NCBI GenBank assembly: GCA_035601835.1
Contig: DATNNM010000015.1
Location: 62,001 to 126,000 of the forward strand
DNA: 64,000 bases
Reading direction: 5' to 3'
Source of the DNA: Candidatus Tumulicola sp.
Lineage (GTDB): Bacteria; Vulcanimicrobiota; Vulcanimicrobiia; Eremiobacterales; Eremiobacteraceae
The translations under genes and the position numbers were made by a program. The notes under the pieces are model-generated. The model did no database searches. It worked only from the letters and a program-made list of their open reading frames with translations, and was not told the DNA's origin. How positions within the stretch are numbered: position 1 is the first letter of the stretch; each line of letters starts with the position of its first letter. This document shows positions 42,626 to 50,822 of this stretch, in pieces.

Positions 42626-44245
42626 ATGCGCAAATTCTCATCGTTCTTTCAGCGCACGCTCCTCTGCCTGTGCGCGGCAAGCGTTCTCGCAGGTGCGGCG
42701 TGCGGGCGGAGCACCCAGCCCGGCGCAGCGCGCGACGTCATCACGTTCAACGTCTCCGAAGACCCGCACTCGCTCAACCCTATCCTCGCGCAAAGCGACG
42801 ACGAGCGCCAGATCGCGCATCTCGCGTTCGATATGCTGCTCGACGTCGATCCGAGCGGTCGGCAGATCCCGGCGCTCGCGCGCGAGGTGCCTACGACCGC
42901 GAATGGCGGCGTGAGCGCGGACGGCCGCACGATCACGTATCATCTCCGACGCGGCGTGTACTGGCAGGACGGCGTGGCGTTCACCTCGCGCGACGTGCGC
43001 TTCACCTGGCACGCGATCGTCGAGCCGCGCAACGACGTGCCGAGCACGCACGGATACGATCTCATCGCGGCCGTCGACACGCCGGACGACTACACCGCCG
43101 TGGTCCATCTCAAGAGAGCCTGGGGACCTGCCGTGCAGACGCTCTTCACCTACGGCGTGCACCCGATGCCCATTCTTCCCGCGCATCTGTTGGAGGGCCG
43201 CGGACAGTTGCGCGACGCGCCGTTCAACCTGCATCCGGTGGGCACCGGCGCGTTCATCCTCGACTCGTGGGATCGCGGCGCGCGGTTGTTTTACCGCGCC
43301 AATCCTCATTATTATCGCGGCGCGCCGCGCGCGCGCACGCTCGTGGTGGAAGAAGTGCCCGACATCAACACCGATCTGACCCTGCTGCGCAGCGGCGAAC
43401 TGGACTGGTCGCTGCTCTCGCCCGCCCAGCGCCTGTCGCTCGGCACTCCGGCGACGCTGACCGTTGATTTCGCGCCCTTTGCCGGCTTCGGCGCGTTGAC
43501 GTTCAACTGTCGCCGGCCGCCCTTCGACGACGTGCGCATGCGCCGCGCGTTGACGCAGGCGATCGATCGACGCAAGCTGAGCAGCGCGATCACGCAAGGC
43601 CAGTATCCGGTGACGGATAGCGATCAGCCGCCATTTTCGTGGGCGTATGACCCGGGCGCGCGTTTACCCGCGTACGATCCCGCAGCGGCCGATGCTGCGC
43701 TTGATGCGCTAGGATATGCGCGCGGCCCCGATGGCATGCGCGCGCGCGGCGGGCGGCCGCTCGAAATCGGCATTGCCGTGTTCCCCGAGGGCGACACCGC
43801 CGTTCGCACCGCCGAGTACGTGCAGGCCATGCTGCATGCGCGCGGCATCGCCGTGACTATCAAGAAGGTGACGCTCGCGCATTTCTATCTGCCCAAGTCG
43901 GTGGGCGGCTTGCTGATGAGCGGCAAGTTCGACATGGCGTACTTCGCCTGGCGCGCGGGCGAGGATCCCGACGATTCGGATATCGTCACGTGCGCGGGTC
44001 CGCAGAATTACGCCGGCTACTGCGATCCGGCGCTGGATCGCTTGGAGAATCTCGCGCTAACGCGCACGGACAGGCGCGAGCGGCAAGCGCTGTACTCGCG
44101 CGTCCAGCGGCAGCTCGCGAGCGAGGTCCCGTACGTCTTCTTGTACGCGCCGCGCTATGGCTACGCGCGCGTCAAAAATCTACGCGGCTTTGCACCCACG
44201 CCGTTCTCTCCGACCTGGAATGCGTGGCAATGGTATAAGAAGTAA
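42626..44245 (+). CDS. Peptide/nickel-type ABC transporter substrate-binding lipoprotein
   Basis: 539 residues of the SBP_bac_5 family. The N-terminus MRKFSSFFQRTLLCLCAASV is followed by AGAAC, a weak lipobox with Cys26. The family signature region includes SEDPHSLNPILAQSDDERQIA, RRGVYWQDGVAFTSRDVRFT and the C-terminal FLYAPRYGYARVKNLRGF. It binds oligopeptides or similar ligands in the periplasm for an ABC importer. No permease or ATPase genes are adjacent, so this is an orphan binding protein. Confidence 0.9.
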   Translation: MRKFSSFFQRTLLCLCAASVLAGAACGRSTQPGAARDVITFNVSEDPHSLNPILAQSDDERQIAHLAFDMLLDVDPSGRQIPALAREVPTTANGGVSADGRTITYHLRRGVYWQDGVAFTSRDVRFTWHAIVEPRNDVPSTHGYDLIAAVDTPDDYTAVVHLKRAWGPAVQTLFTYGVHPMPILPAHLLEGRGQLRDAPFNLHPVGTGAFILDSWDRGARLFYRANPHYYRGAPRARTLVVEEVPDINTDLTLLRSGELDWSLLSPAQRLSLGTPATLTVDFAPFAGFGALTFNCRRPPFDDVRMRRALTQAIDRRKLSSAITQGQYPVTDSDQPPFSWAYDPGARLPAYDPAAADAALDALGYARGPDGMRARGGRPLEIGIAVFPEGDTAVRTAEYVQAMLHARGIAVTIKKVTLAHFYLPKSVGGLLMSGKFDMAYFAWRAGEDPDDSDIVTCAGPQNYAGYCDPALDRLENLALTRTDRRERQALYSRVQRQLASEVPYVFLYAPRYGYARVKNLRGFAPTPFSPTWNAWQWYKK

Positions 44246-44342
44246 TCCGAGCTTCGCTCGGAACGCTACACGGACCTAAAGGTCCGTGGCTACATTTCGA
44301 TTATTCCGGGGCTAAAGCCCCGGCATTACAAACCGTGGCTAC
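44246..44342 (+). repeat. REP-like units B, C and A plus a truncated tail
   Basis: Family B at 44246-44270 begins on the base after the stop codon of the binding-protein gene. Family C is at 44271-44294 and an A variant at 44306-44330 (tail CATTACA). A bare tail CCGTGGCTAC at 44333-44342 remains of a further C unit. The array separates convergent genes and may act as a bidirectional transcript end. Confidence 0.92.
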
Positions 44343-44347
44343 GGATT

Positions 44348-44626
44348 TCACGCGGGTTTCTTGTAGACGTCGCCAGAGTCGTCGGCCTTCACCAGCAATC
44401 CGGCATCGGCCAGCGCTTCGAACAGTTGCCGTGTTCTCTTGCGATCGTGTTTGTTGGGCATTCCCATCCAGAGCATCGCGATCTGCGACACCGTGACCGG
44501 CGACGCGGACGACAGCACGCGCTCCGCGACGAACGAGCGCTTGAAACCGAGTTTGTCGAGGAGAGCGAGGAGATCGTCGCCGCGGCCGGAGGCGGCCAGA
44601 AGGTCGACGAGCTCTTGTTCCGTCAT
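44348..44626 (-). CDS. Small winged-helix-like protein of unknown function
   Basis: 92 residues. ELVDLLAASGRGDDLLALLDKL is a leading helix pair, and VTVSQIAMLWMGMPNKHDRKRT with LFEALADAGLLVKADD reads like a winged helix-turn-helix fold without clear DNA-recognition features. No signal peptide. The family is not recognised. A hairpin terminator for the CHRD-like gene lies 15 bp upstream of its start. Confidence 0.55.
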   Translation of the reverse strand: MTEQELVDLLAASGRGDDLLALLDKLGFKRSFVAERVLSSASPVTVSQIAMLWMGMPNKHDRKRTRQLFEALADAGLLVKADDSGDVYKKPA

Positions 44627-44640
44627 GGATGGAAAATGAA

Positions 44641-44660
44641 GGACCGGCTTACGCCGGTCC
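44641..44660 (-). terminator. Rho-independent-type terminator hairpin after the CHRD-like gene
   Basis: GGACCGGC, loop TTAC, GCCGGTCC forms a perfect 8-bp stem. On the minus strand it lies 20 bp past the stop of the CHRD-like gene and is followed by the T-rich TTCATTTTCC. Its stem sequence is unrelated to the REP-like families and it has no CTAC tail. Confidence 0.7.
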
Positions 44661-44680
44661 TCCTTGCTCTAGCGGGTTCC

Positions 44681-45091
44681 TTACTTGAACTGGCCGCAGG
44701 CCACGTACTTGGCTAGGTTCTTGGCCGACTGGTGGAGGTTGATGGCCGTGCCCTTGGACTTGATCGTGCTCAACGATGCGTTGACCCAGGTCGTCGACGT
44801 GCCGCCCACGACGTTGGTCAGCGGATAGACCACGCCGCCGAGCTTCGCGCAGGTTCCGGTGTGGATGTGGGCGGGCTGACTGGCGCCGGCCGGCTCGCCT
44901 TTGATGCTGATCACGACTTTGGTCTTGGCGCCTGCAGCGGTAAGGGTGGCCTTGCCGGTCTCGTATGAATCGTTTTGGGCCGCGATCTTGACGTTCATCG
45001 TCTTGCCGCTGCTCATCATCGGGCCTGCAAGGGCGATGCTCGCCCACGCGGCAACAGCCACGAGTGCGACCAACGCAATAAGTTTCTTCAT
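44681..45091 (-). CDS. Exported CHRD-like domain protein
   Basis: 136 residues from the ATG preceded by GGAGGAACC, a strong ribosome-binding site. A signal peptide (KLIALVALVAVAAWASIALA) precedes a domain resembling CHRD or Cu/Zn-superoxide-dismutase-like exported proteins. Segments are PAHIHTGTCAKLGGVVYPL, GGTSTTWVNASLSTI, and AINLHQSAKNLAKYVACGQ with two conserved His and two Cys. A binding or structural role outside the cytoplasm is likely; the exact function is unknown. Confidence 0.8.
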   Translation of the reverse strand: MKKLIALVALVAVAAWASIALAGPMMSSGKTMNVKIAAQNDSYETGKATLTAAGAKTKVVISIKGEPAGASQPAHIHTGTCAKLGGVVYPLTNVVGGTSTTWVNASLSTIKSKGTAINLHQSAKNLAKYVACGQFK

Positions 45092-45313
45092 GGTTCCTCC
45101 AGAGTATTGAAAGAAGACAACGCCGGCAAAATATGATTGCGCGAGGTGGCGTCGTCGATGGGGGTTACTCGCTCTTAAGCTTCTAGACGTCTGCCGGACA
45201 CGCCTGTCCCGAACCCGGTTGAACAAGGTAATGAAACCTTCTGCACCCGGCCCAGTATACGTCTATGAAAACGTAATGCGACCGCCGGACGTTCCGGCTA
45301 AAGGAGCGGGACC
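45092..45313. other. Region without a clear gene before the 32-residue candidate peptide
   Basis: 222 bp containing the promoter region of the CHRD-like gene (minus strand) and the leader of a short + strand open frame. A small inverted repeat CCGGACGTTCCGG lies about 25 bp before that frame. No REP-like unit, tRNA or longer open frame was found. Confidence 0.5.
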
Positions 45314-45412
45314 ATGATTTTCCTCAAAGGACTGAGCGCCGATCACCCGACGATAATCCTTCCGCCTAGCGCGGCGAGCGACTTCCAGGGCTGGGGCGTC
45401 CGCATAGGCTAA
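45314..45412 (+). CDS. Candidate 32-residue peptide
   Basis: An open frame of 32 codons with an AAGGAGCGGG ribosome-binding site 4 bp before the ATG, and a stop that overlaps the stop of the convergent SDR gene by 4 bp, as real gene ends do in this window. The peptide begins MIFLKGLSADHPTIILPPSA and ends GWGVRIG. It shares a T-[IV]-I-x-P-P ... W-x-[VI]-R-[IL] pattern with the 27-residue candidate at 60521-60604. No modification enzyme or transporter is adjacent. It could be a small peptide precursor or a chance frame. Confidence 0.35.
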   Translation: MIFLKGLSADHPTIILPPSAASDFQGWGVRIG

Positions 45413-46782
45413 GGCGTCCCGCCCTCCTCCAGCCGGCTTTTGCGATACGAAAACATGTTCGCGAGGTCGGCCCGCACCAACGGCAACGCCAGCCCGCTGA
45501 GCGGCGCCAACGGCAACGAATACTCGACTAGATCGTCCACCCGCACGCCATCTTCTTCTTCCGAAAACCGGTGACGGTGCCGCCACAACGCATACGGCCC
45601 GCGCAATTGGTAATCCACGAACTCCACACCCGGCTTCCATTCCGCGATCAACGACTTCCAGCGCAGCGCTGCGCCCCAGACGTGCAGGCGATATTCGATG
45701 GTGGTCCCGCGACGCATTGCGATCGGCTGCGGCGTGAGAATCTTCAATCCATATTTCGGCTGCGTGATGCGTTCGAGGTTTGCCGGGTTGGAAAAATATT
45801 CGAAGACTCGGCTGATGTCTCCGTGGACGAGCGTCGTAGAGGTGAGTTCGTGCGTCGCGGGTTTCTTTTTTGAGCCGGGCGCCAGAAGCTCGAGCAGCGC
45901 GGCTTCCAGACGGTCGTGTTTGAACGTGAACCCCTCATCGCTTGCGCGCGCCGGCAGCACGAGTTGGCTTGCGAGCAGCGAGTCGGCGAATTCCCCGAGC
46001 AGCGCATGCAGCGCGAATCCCGGCGCGTAGGCGAGCGCAGGCCTGGTCAGCGCGTGCCCGATGGCGGCCGCGACGCGCGCGTTGTTCGCGATGTCGGGCG
46101 CGACGGCGTTGACCGCGCCGGCTATGTTAGGATGTTCCAGGGCCCACACGAACAGCGCTATGTCGTCCTCGAGGTGGATCCAGGGGAACCACTGCGTGCC
46201 GTTGCCGAGCGGACCGCCCGCAAACCAGCGAAAAGGCGGCAACATCTCCTGCAGCGCGCCGCCTCCGGTTCCGAAGACGATCGCTTGGCGCATGAGCACG
46301 ACGCGGGTGCCGTGCTGCGCCGCTCGCTTTGCCTCTTTTTCCCACTCGGCGCACACCTCGGCGAGAAATCCGGTGCCCGGCGAGGCCCATTCTTCGAGCG
46401 GCTCGTCGCCGCGTGAACCGTAGTAGCCGACCGCGGAGGCGCTGACCAGCGTCCTTGGCTTTTGCGTGCACGCGGCAAGCGATGCGACGAGATTGCGCGT
46501 GCCCACGACGCGCGACTCCCTTATCGCTTGTTTTTTCTGCGCCGTCCAGCGCCCCGACACGGATTCGCCGGCCAGGTGGACGACCGCGTCTTGACCCTCG
46601 AACGGCTCGGGGTTGGGGTGTGGATCGAGCGGATCAAAGCGCGCCACGCGGACGCCTGGAGGGATCTTTGCTTTCGCGGGGTCGCGCGAGAGCGCGGTGA
46701 CCGCGTCGCCCCGGCTCAAGAGGGCCGCCACCAGCGCCTTGCCGATGAACCCGGACGCTCCGGTGACGACCACGCTTTGCAT
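45409..46782 (-). CDS. TIGR01777 (YfcH-like) SDR epimerase fused to an SRPBCC domain
   Basis: 457 residues. Residues 1-300 match the TIGR01777 family of NAD(P)-binding sugar-epimerase-like proteins: VVTGASGFIGKALVAALL, VHLAGESVSGRWTAQKK, SASAVGYYGSRGDEPLEEW and DIALFVWALEHPNIAGAVNA. From about residue 310 an SRPBCC/START-like ligand-binding domain follows (TTLVHGDISRVFEYFSNPAN to VRVDDLVEYSLPLAPL). The epimerase branch is linked to cell division and septum proteins in plants and bacteria. The fusion suggests the C-terminal domain binds the substrate or lipid of the first. The gene lies 67 bp before the divergent PEBP gene. Confidence 0.88.
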   Translation of the reverse strand: MQSVVVTGASGFIGKALVAALLSRGDAVTALSRDPAKAKIPPGVRVARFDPLDPHPNPEPFEGQDAVVHLAGESVSGRWTAQKKQAIRESRVVGTRNLVASLAACTQKPRTLVSASAVGYYGSRGDEPLEEWASPGTGFLAEVCAEWEKEAKRAAQHGTRVVLMRQAIVFGTGGGALQEMLPPFRWFAGGPLGNGTQWFPWIHLEDDIALFVWALEHPNIAGAVNAVAPDIANNARVAAAIGHALTRPALAYAPGFALHALLGEFADSLLASQLVLPARASDEGFTFKHDRLEAALLELLAPGSKKKPATHELTSTTLVHGDISRVFEYFSNPANLERITQPKYGLKILTPQPIAMRRGTTIEYRLHVWGAALRWKSLIAEWKPGVEFVDYQLRGPYALWRHRHRFSEEEDGVRVDDLVEYSLPLAPLSGLALPLVRADLANMFSYRKSRLEEGGTP

Positions 46783-46849
46783 GACGAGGCGTTCGCGCGG
46801 TCGAAACCCGCGCCTCTAGCAAGAAGAGTCCCCACGAGGAGCCATCCGC

Positions 46850-47371
46850 ATGTTATTGCCGATCCTTGCCGCAGCCACGACGTTTGTATTAGCCAGTCAC
46901 GCGATCCCACACGAAGGCGCCACGCTGCCCGCGACATCCGTGTACCACGGTTACAATTGCACCGGCGCCAACATGTCGCCCGATCTCGAGTGGAGCGGCG
47001 CCCGAAAAGCGACCAAGAGTTTCGCGCTGACGATGTTCGATCCGGATGCTCCCGTGAACGGCGGCTGGTGGCATTGGATCGTGTTCAACATCCCCGCCGG
47101 CTGGAGCGGACTCAAGGAAAACGCTGGCGCCGCCAGCGGTAAGTTGACTGCCGGCGCGATGATCCAAGGCATGACGAGCTTCGGTTCGCCGGCCTATGGC
47201 GGGCCGTGCCCGCCCCCCGGCCCGGCGCATCATTATGTCTTCACGCTGTACGCCCTCGACGTCGCGAAGGTTGACGGCGCGGGTGCGAGCACCACCGGCC
47301 CCGATCTCTTGAAACTCATCGAGAAGCACACCTTGGCCAAAACCACGCTCACCGGCCGATATGGCCGGTAG
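46850..47371 (+). CDS. Exported YbhB/YbcL-type PEBP family protein
   Basis: 173 residues: a signal peptide (residues 1-16) then a phosphatidylethanolamine-binding-protein fold. Motifs are GYNCTGANMSPDLEWSG, MFDPDAPVNGGWWHWIVFNIP and YGGPCPPPGPAHHYVFTLYALD, the anion-binding site of the family. Function in bacteria is unknown; homologues bind small anions or lipids. A TIGR01777-family gene is divergent upstream and a DUF4214 gene follows 46 bp downstream. Confidence 0.9.
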   Translation: MLLPILAAATTFVLASHAIPHEGATLPATSVYHGYNCTGANMSPDLEWSGARKATKSFALTMFDPDAPVNGGWWHWIVFNIPAGWSGLKENAGAASGKLTAGAMIQGMTSFGSPAYGGPCPPPGPAHHYVFTLYALDVAKVDGAGASTTGPDLLKLIEKHTLAKTTLTGRYGR

Positions 47372-47417
47372 GGGACGTTCGGCCGCCAAAATCCGTTCTT
47401 ATAGCGAGGTGAAATTC

Positions 47418-48536
47418 ATGAATCGAACGCTCTTTTCGGCGGCCCTCGCCGCGTTGGCAGTCGTCTTTACGGCCATCCCGGCCCTGAGCGCGCCAAGCCA
47501 CGAACAGAACATGGCGTACGTCGCCGCGCTCTATCGCGACGTGCTCCAGCGCTCGCCCGGCTACGACGGGTTGGCGGCCTGGGTGCCGGGCTTGGATAGC
47601 GGCTCGAAGTCGCGCGTGGATGTCGCCCGCGAGTTCATCAAGAGCGACGAGTATCGCAGGCTCCGCGTGCGTGACATGTTCTCGGCCTATATGCACCGCG
47701 GCATGACGGACGCCGATCTGGCGAACTTCGTCCGGAACGGCGGGTCGCTGCGCAGCCTGCGCGTGTCGCTGCTGGCCTCGCAGGAATACTTCTCGCTGCA
47801 CGGCTCCAACGCGCGCGGCTGGCTCAACGGTCTGTTCCGAGACATGCTTGGCCGCAGCCCGGGTTACGGCGGCGTGGAGACTTGGGTGCAGCAGATCAAC
47901 CAGGGTAAGAATCGAACCGAGATCGTGAATGAGATCTACGGGAGTCCTGAGGCCCTCGGGCGCATCGTCGACTCGCTGTACGGCGCGTTTCTCAAGCGTG
48001 CAGCCGACCCGTCGGGCAAAGCGCAGAACGTTCAAGCGATGCAGCGCGGCACGACCGAAGAGGATATCGCGGTCGGGCTTCTGACGACGGCTGAGTACTA
48101 CAATCGCAACCAGACCGGCAATGGGGTCGTCGGCCCGCCGTTCGGTTTCGGCGGGGGCAACAACCCTGGCAATTACGGATTACAGCAAGGTGACGCCGCT
48201 CAGTTCGTCAATCAAAACGTGCCCAACGGCATGATCGCCGGACAGACGTACTATGTCTCGGTCAGCATGCGCAATACGGGCAGAACGCAATGGGATCCGA
48301 ACAGCTACGCGCTCAACGTGTATCCGGACGGCACGCCCACGTGGTCGACGATCGCTATCCCGATGCCGGCGCCGGTCAACCCGGGTAACGCCGTGACCTT
48401 CACCTTCAACGTGATCGCACCGCAGTCGCCGGGGACTTACGATTTCCGCTGGCAGCTGCGCCGCGCAGGCTTCGGTTTCTTCGGAGATGTCACGCAGGAC
48501 CTATCGGTGACGGTGAGCGCGGGGCGGACGTATTAG
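47418..48536 (+). CDS. Exported DUF4214 protein with NBR1-Ig-like C-terminal domain
   Basis: 372 residues from the ATG preceded by GCGAGGTGAAA, with a signal peptide (ALAALAVVFTAIPALSA). Two DUF4214-type repeats, typical of surface proteins, follow: YVAALYRDVLQRSPGYDGLAAW to EYRRLR, and WLNGLFRDMLGRSPGYGGV to IVNEIYGSPE. The third part (FVNQNVPNGMIAGQTYYVS to APQSPGTYDFRWQLRR) matches the NBR1-type Ig-like domain in exported proteins. Role: likely surface or periplasmic adhesion or binding. The 3' end overlaps the convergent DoxX-like gene by 36 bp. Confidence 0.85.
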   Translation: MNRTLFSAALAALAVVFTAIPALSAPSHEQNMAYVAALYRDVLQRSPGYDGLAAWVPGLDSGSKSRVDVAREFIKSDEYRRLRVRDMFSAYMHRGMTDADLANFVRNGGSLRSLRVSLLASQEYFSLHGSNARGWLNGLFRDMLGRSPGYGGVETWVQQINQGKNRTEIVNEIYGSPEALGRIVDSLYGAFLKRAADPSGKAQNVQAMQRGTTEEDIAVGLLTTAEYYNRNQTGNGVVGPPFGFGGGNNPGNYGLQQGDAAQFVNQNVPNGMIAGQTYYVSVSMRNTGRTQWDPNSYALNVYPDGTPTWSTIAIPMPAPVNPGNAVTFTFNVIAPQSPGTYDFRWQLRRAGFGFFGDVTQDLSVTVSAGRTY

Positions 48537-49016
48537 CGGCTGATTGCGGCGTAGCATCCCGAAGAGTCCTTCGCCAGGGCGGGTTTTCGGAATCTGCGCC
48601 GCCACCGCGAACCCTGCGGTCAGCAGCACGAGATTCTTGACCACGAACTCGCCCGTCATGGTCAGTGCGAACGGATTGCCTTGCTGAAACGAGAGCTCCG
48701 GTTTGAGCACGAGAACCACGAACGTGCCCGCCATCTGCAGCGCGAAGAGCAACAGCGTGAGCCGGGCGGCCAAACCGGTGATCAGACCGACGCCGATCGC
48801 GATCTCGAGTATGCCGAGTGAAAGAACGGCGGTGTGCGCCGGCACAAAGGTGAGCACGCTGGCGACCAACTCAGCAGCCGGACTGATGCCGAGCACCTTG
48901 AGCGCGCCGAACCAGATGAAGATTATTCCCAGCGCCAGGCGCAGCAGCCACAGACCGTATTTTTCGGCGAAGCCGATGATGCCGTAGTCGACGGCGCGAA
49001 GCCAAAGATTAGGCAC
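48501..49016 (-). CDS. DoxX-like membrane protein
   Basis: 171 residues with four predicted transmembrane helices: YGLWLLRLALGIIFIWFGALK, TAVLSLGILEIAIGVGLITG, LTLLLFALQMAGTFVVLV and VVKNLVLLTAGFAVAAQ. The DoxX family includes thiosulfate-quinone oxidoreductase subunits and other small redox membrane proteins; for stand-alone members the role is unclear. It ends in an Arg/His-rich tail (RRNQPLIRPPRAHRHR) that reaches into the convergent gene and could be an artefact of a lost stop. Confidence 0.82.
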   Translation of the reverse strand: MPNLWLRAVDYGIIGFAEKYGLWLLRLALGIIFIWFGALKVLGISPAAELVASVLTFVPAHTAVLSLGILEIAIGVGLITGLAARLTLLLFALQMAGTFVVLVLKPELSFQQGNPFALTMTGEFVVKNLVLLTAGFAVAAQIPKTRPGEGLFGMLRRNQPLIRPPRAHRHR

Positions 49017-49051
49017 GATTTCAGCATACCCGAATCTCGCCTCAAAAGCAA

Positions 49052-49149
49052 AGCGGACCGATAAGGTCCGCTGCTACTCCCAGGACTATGCCGGACTATA
49101 ACAGTCCGGCACACCATAGTAAACTCCAAGCTTCGCTCGGAACGCTACA
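49052..49149 (+). repeat. Three diverged REP-like units (C, D, B)
   Basis: A C variant at 49052-49076 (GCGGACC/GGTCCGC around GATAA, tail TGCTAC), a D variant at 49090-49116 (GCCGGACT with longer loop ATAAC) and a B variant at 49125-49149 (TCCAAGC/GCTCGGA, one mismatch, tail ACGCTACA). These are older, partly decayed members. Confidence 0.8.
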
Positions 49150-49163
49150 TCTAGGCTCCATTG

Positions 49164-49547
49164 CTATATTTGCACGAGCCCGATGACGTGTTCCTCGGGA
49201 TCGGCGAACATGGCAATCGTGGGACCTCCGCCCGGCACGACGTCGGGACCCATCAAGCGCTTGCCGCCGAGAGTCTCGATCTTGCCGAGCGCGGCCTTGA
49301 TGTCGGGAACCGCTACGTAGAACGTGACGTGGCCTGCATAGCCCTCCGGTGAGTCGCCGATGCCGCCGTTGATGCCGTCGATGCCGCCTTTGGTGCTGCC
49401 GTTCTGAGGATGCACAAGCGAATAGTTCGGAACGTTGACACCGGCGACGGGCGGCTCGAACTGCCAATCAAATGCTTGCTTATAGAAGCTCTGAAGCGCT
49501 TTCGCGTCTTTTCCCATGACTTCGAAATGAACGACCGGGTTACCCAT
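49164..49547 (-). CDS. VOC domain protein
   Basis: 127 residues, one glyoxalase/VOC domain: VVHFEVMGKDAKALQSFYKQ at the N-terminus, then AGHVTFYVAVPDIKAALGKI and GPTIAMFADPEEHVIGLV. A clear AAGGAG ribosome-binding site precedes the ATG. A small-molecule binding or isomerase role is likely. The STAS gene lies 38 bp upstream on the same strand. Confidence 0.88.
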   Translation of the reverse strand: MGNPVVHFEVMGKDAKALQSFYKQAFDWQFEPPVAGVNVPNYSLVHPQNGSTKGGIDGINGGIGDSPEGYAGHVTFYVAVPDIKAALGKIETLGGKRLMGPDVVPGGGPTIAMFADPEEHVIGLVQI

Positions 49548-49585
49548 TGTACATCTCCTTTAGTGTTTGAGTGTTTGAATACGCC

Positions 49586-49915
49586 CTAGGCTGCCAGTCC
49601 TGGGGATGCTAAGCGAAAGACCCGCGACAGTCCGGTGAGTTCCATGACTCGGCGGATATGCGGCTGCGTCGCTTGCACCCTCACGTCGCCGCCACGTTCG
49701 CGGGCGAGCCGCAAGGTGGCGATCAGCGCGGCTAGGCCGCCGGAGTTGAGCGCGCCGACGCGGTCGAGGTCGATCAAAAGATTGATCTTGCCCGATTTCA
49801 CGGCGCTTGCAAGCTCCGCACGGGCGAGCTTGCCGCCGGCGTCGTCCAGATCGCCGACCAAAGCGACCCGCGCATCGGTCTGATTATTGCCGAGGTCTGC
49901 GACTGAGATTTTCAT
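49586..49915 (-). CDS. STAS-domain anti-sigma factor antagonist
   Basis: 109 residues, a single STAS domain of the SpoIIAA/RsbV type. VALVGDLDDAGGKLARAELAS is the first helix-strand unit, and DLDRVGALNSGGLAALIATLR contains the loop Ser normally phosphorylated by an anti-sigma kinase. No anti-sigma factor or kinase gene is adjacent. Divergent from the HxlR regulator, with the double operator in between. Confidence 0.88.
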   Translation of the reverse strand: MKISVADLGNNQTDARVALVGDLDDAGGKLARAELASAVKSGKINLLIDLDRVGALNSGGLAALIATLRLARERGGDVRVQATQPHIRRVMELTGLSRVFRLASPGLAA

Positions 49916-49972
49916 GGTTCTTCCCCTATCCGGCGGCCTATTCTGGCTGGCTTTCCCAGCATTATAACCCCA

Positions 49973-50009
49973 CTACTTGCAAAAAGCAAGTAGATTCTTG
50001 ATTGGCAAG
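49973..50009. promoter_or_regulatory. Double inverted-repeat operator before the HxlR regulator gene
   Basis: CTACTTGC-N5-GCAAGTAG is a perfect inverted repeat at 49973-49993, and a second CTTG-N5-CAAG follows at 49997-50009, centres 20 bp apart (two helical turns). HxlR-family regulators bind ACTTGC-type repeats and usually autoregulate. The site sits 17 bp before the HxlR start codon and could also affect the divergent STAS gene. Confidence 0.7.
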
Positions 50010-50026
50010 TATGGTATAAAGGGAGC

Positions 50027-50704
50027 ATGAAGACTCGGGCCTACGGCCAGTTCTGCGGGCTCGCGAGGGCCCTTGAGGTCGTCGGCGAGCGCTGGGCCGT
50101 GCTCATCGTGCGCGACCTTCTCGTGGGTCCAAGGCGCTTTACCGACCTGCACCGCGGGCTGCCGAAGATCCCGACCAACGTGCTAACGGCGAGGCTCAAG
50201 GAGCTCGAGGCCGCAGGCGTGGTGCGGCGGCGCGTGCTGCCGCGCCCCTCGGGCTCGGTGATCTACGAGTTGACCGAGTACGGCGCGGAGCTCGAGGATG
50301 TGTTGATCCGGCTCGGCCGCTGGGGCGCGAAACTGCTCGACGAACCCCGGTCGGAAGAGATCATCACCGTCGACTCGATGGTCATGGCGATGCGATCCAC
50401 ATTCCACCCCGAGGCCGCTCGCGGACTGCATGCGGGGTTCGAGCTGCATTTCGGCGACATCGTCATCCACGCTCGCGTCGATAACGGCAAAGTCCTAGCC
50501 GCGGCCGGAGCGCTGCCGGCGCCAGACTTGATCATTGAAGCAGGACCTGCGATCAAGGAGTTGATGACCGGCGCGATCAGCCCCACCGAAGCGATCAAGA
50601 GCGGAAGCGTGCACCTCAAGGGCAATGCGAAGCTGCTGACGCGCTTCGCCGAGATTTTCCGCATCGAGCCGATGCCTGAGAGCGTCGGCGCTGTCGCGAG
50701 CTAG
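50027..50704 (+). CDS. HxlR-family transcriptional regulator with SCP2-like C-terminal domain
   Basis: 225 residues. Winged helix at residues 8-100: CGLARALEVVGERWAVLIVR, GPRRFTDLHRGLPKIPTNV and LKELEAAGVVRRRVLPR, the signature of HxlR. An extra domain from residue 115 (SMVMAMRSTFHPEAARGLHA to AIKSGSVHLKGNAKLLTRF) resembles an SCP2 sterol-carrier fold that could bind a hydrophobic effector. The conserved Cys of redox-sensing HxlR proteins is present at residue 10. Likely represses its own promoter through the double operator. Confidence 0.9.
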   Translation: MKTRAYGQFCGLARALEVVGERWAVLIVRDLLVGPRRFTDLHRGLPKIPTNVLTARLKELEAAGVVRRRVLPRPSGSVIYELTEYGAELEDVLIRLGRWGAKLLDEPRSEEIITVDSMVMAMRSTFHPEAARGLHAGFELHFGDIVIHARVDNGKVLAAAGALPAPDLIIEAGPAIKELMTGAISPTEAIKSGSVHLKGNAKLLTRFAEIFRIEPMPESVGAVAS

Positions 50705-50713
50705 CGCTTCTTT

Positions 50714-50798
50714 CCGGGGCTAAAGCCCCGGCACTACATCCGAGCTTCGCTCGGAACGCTACATAGCACACGAACGGACCTAAAGGTCCGTTGCTACA
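50714..50798 (+). repeat. REP-like units A, B and C
   Basis: Family A at 50714-50738, B at 50739-50763 and C at 50775-50798 (tail TTGCTACA). They fill the gap between the HxlR regulator and the ABC exporter operon, both on the + strand. Confidence 0.93.
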
Positions 50799-50822
50799 AG
50801 CCCGACGTAGATATGTACTAGG

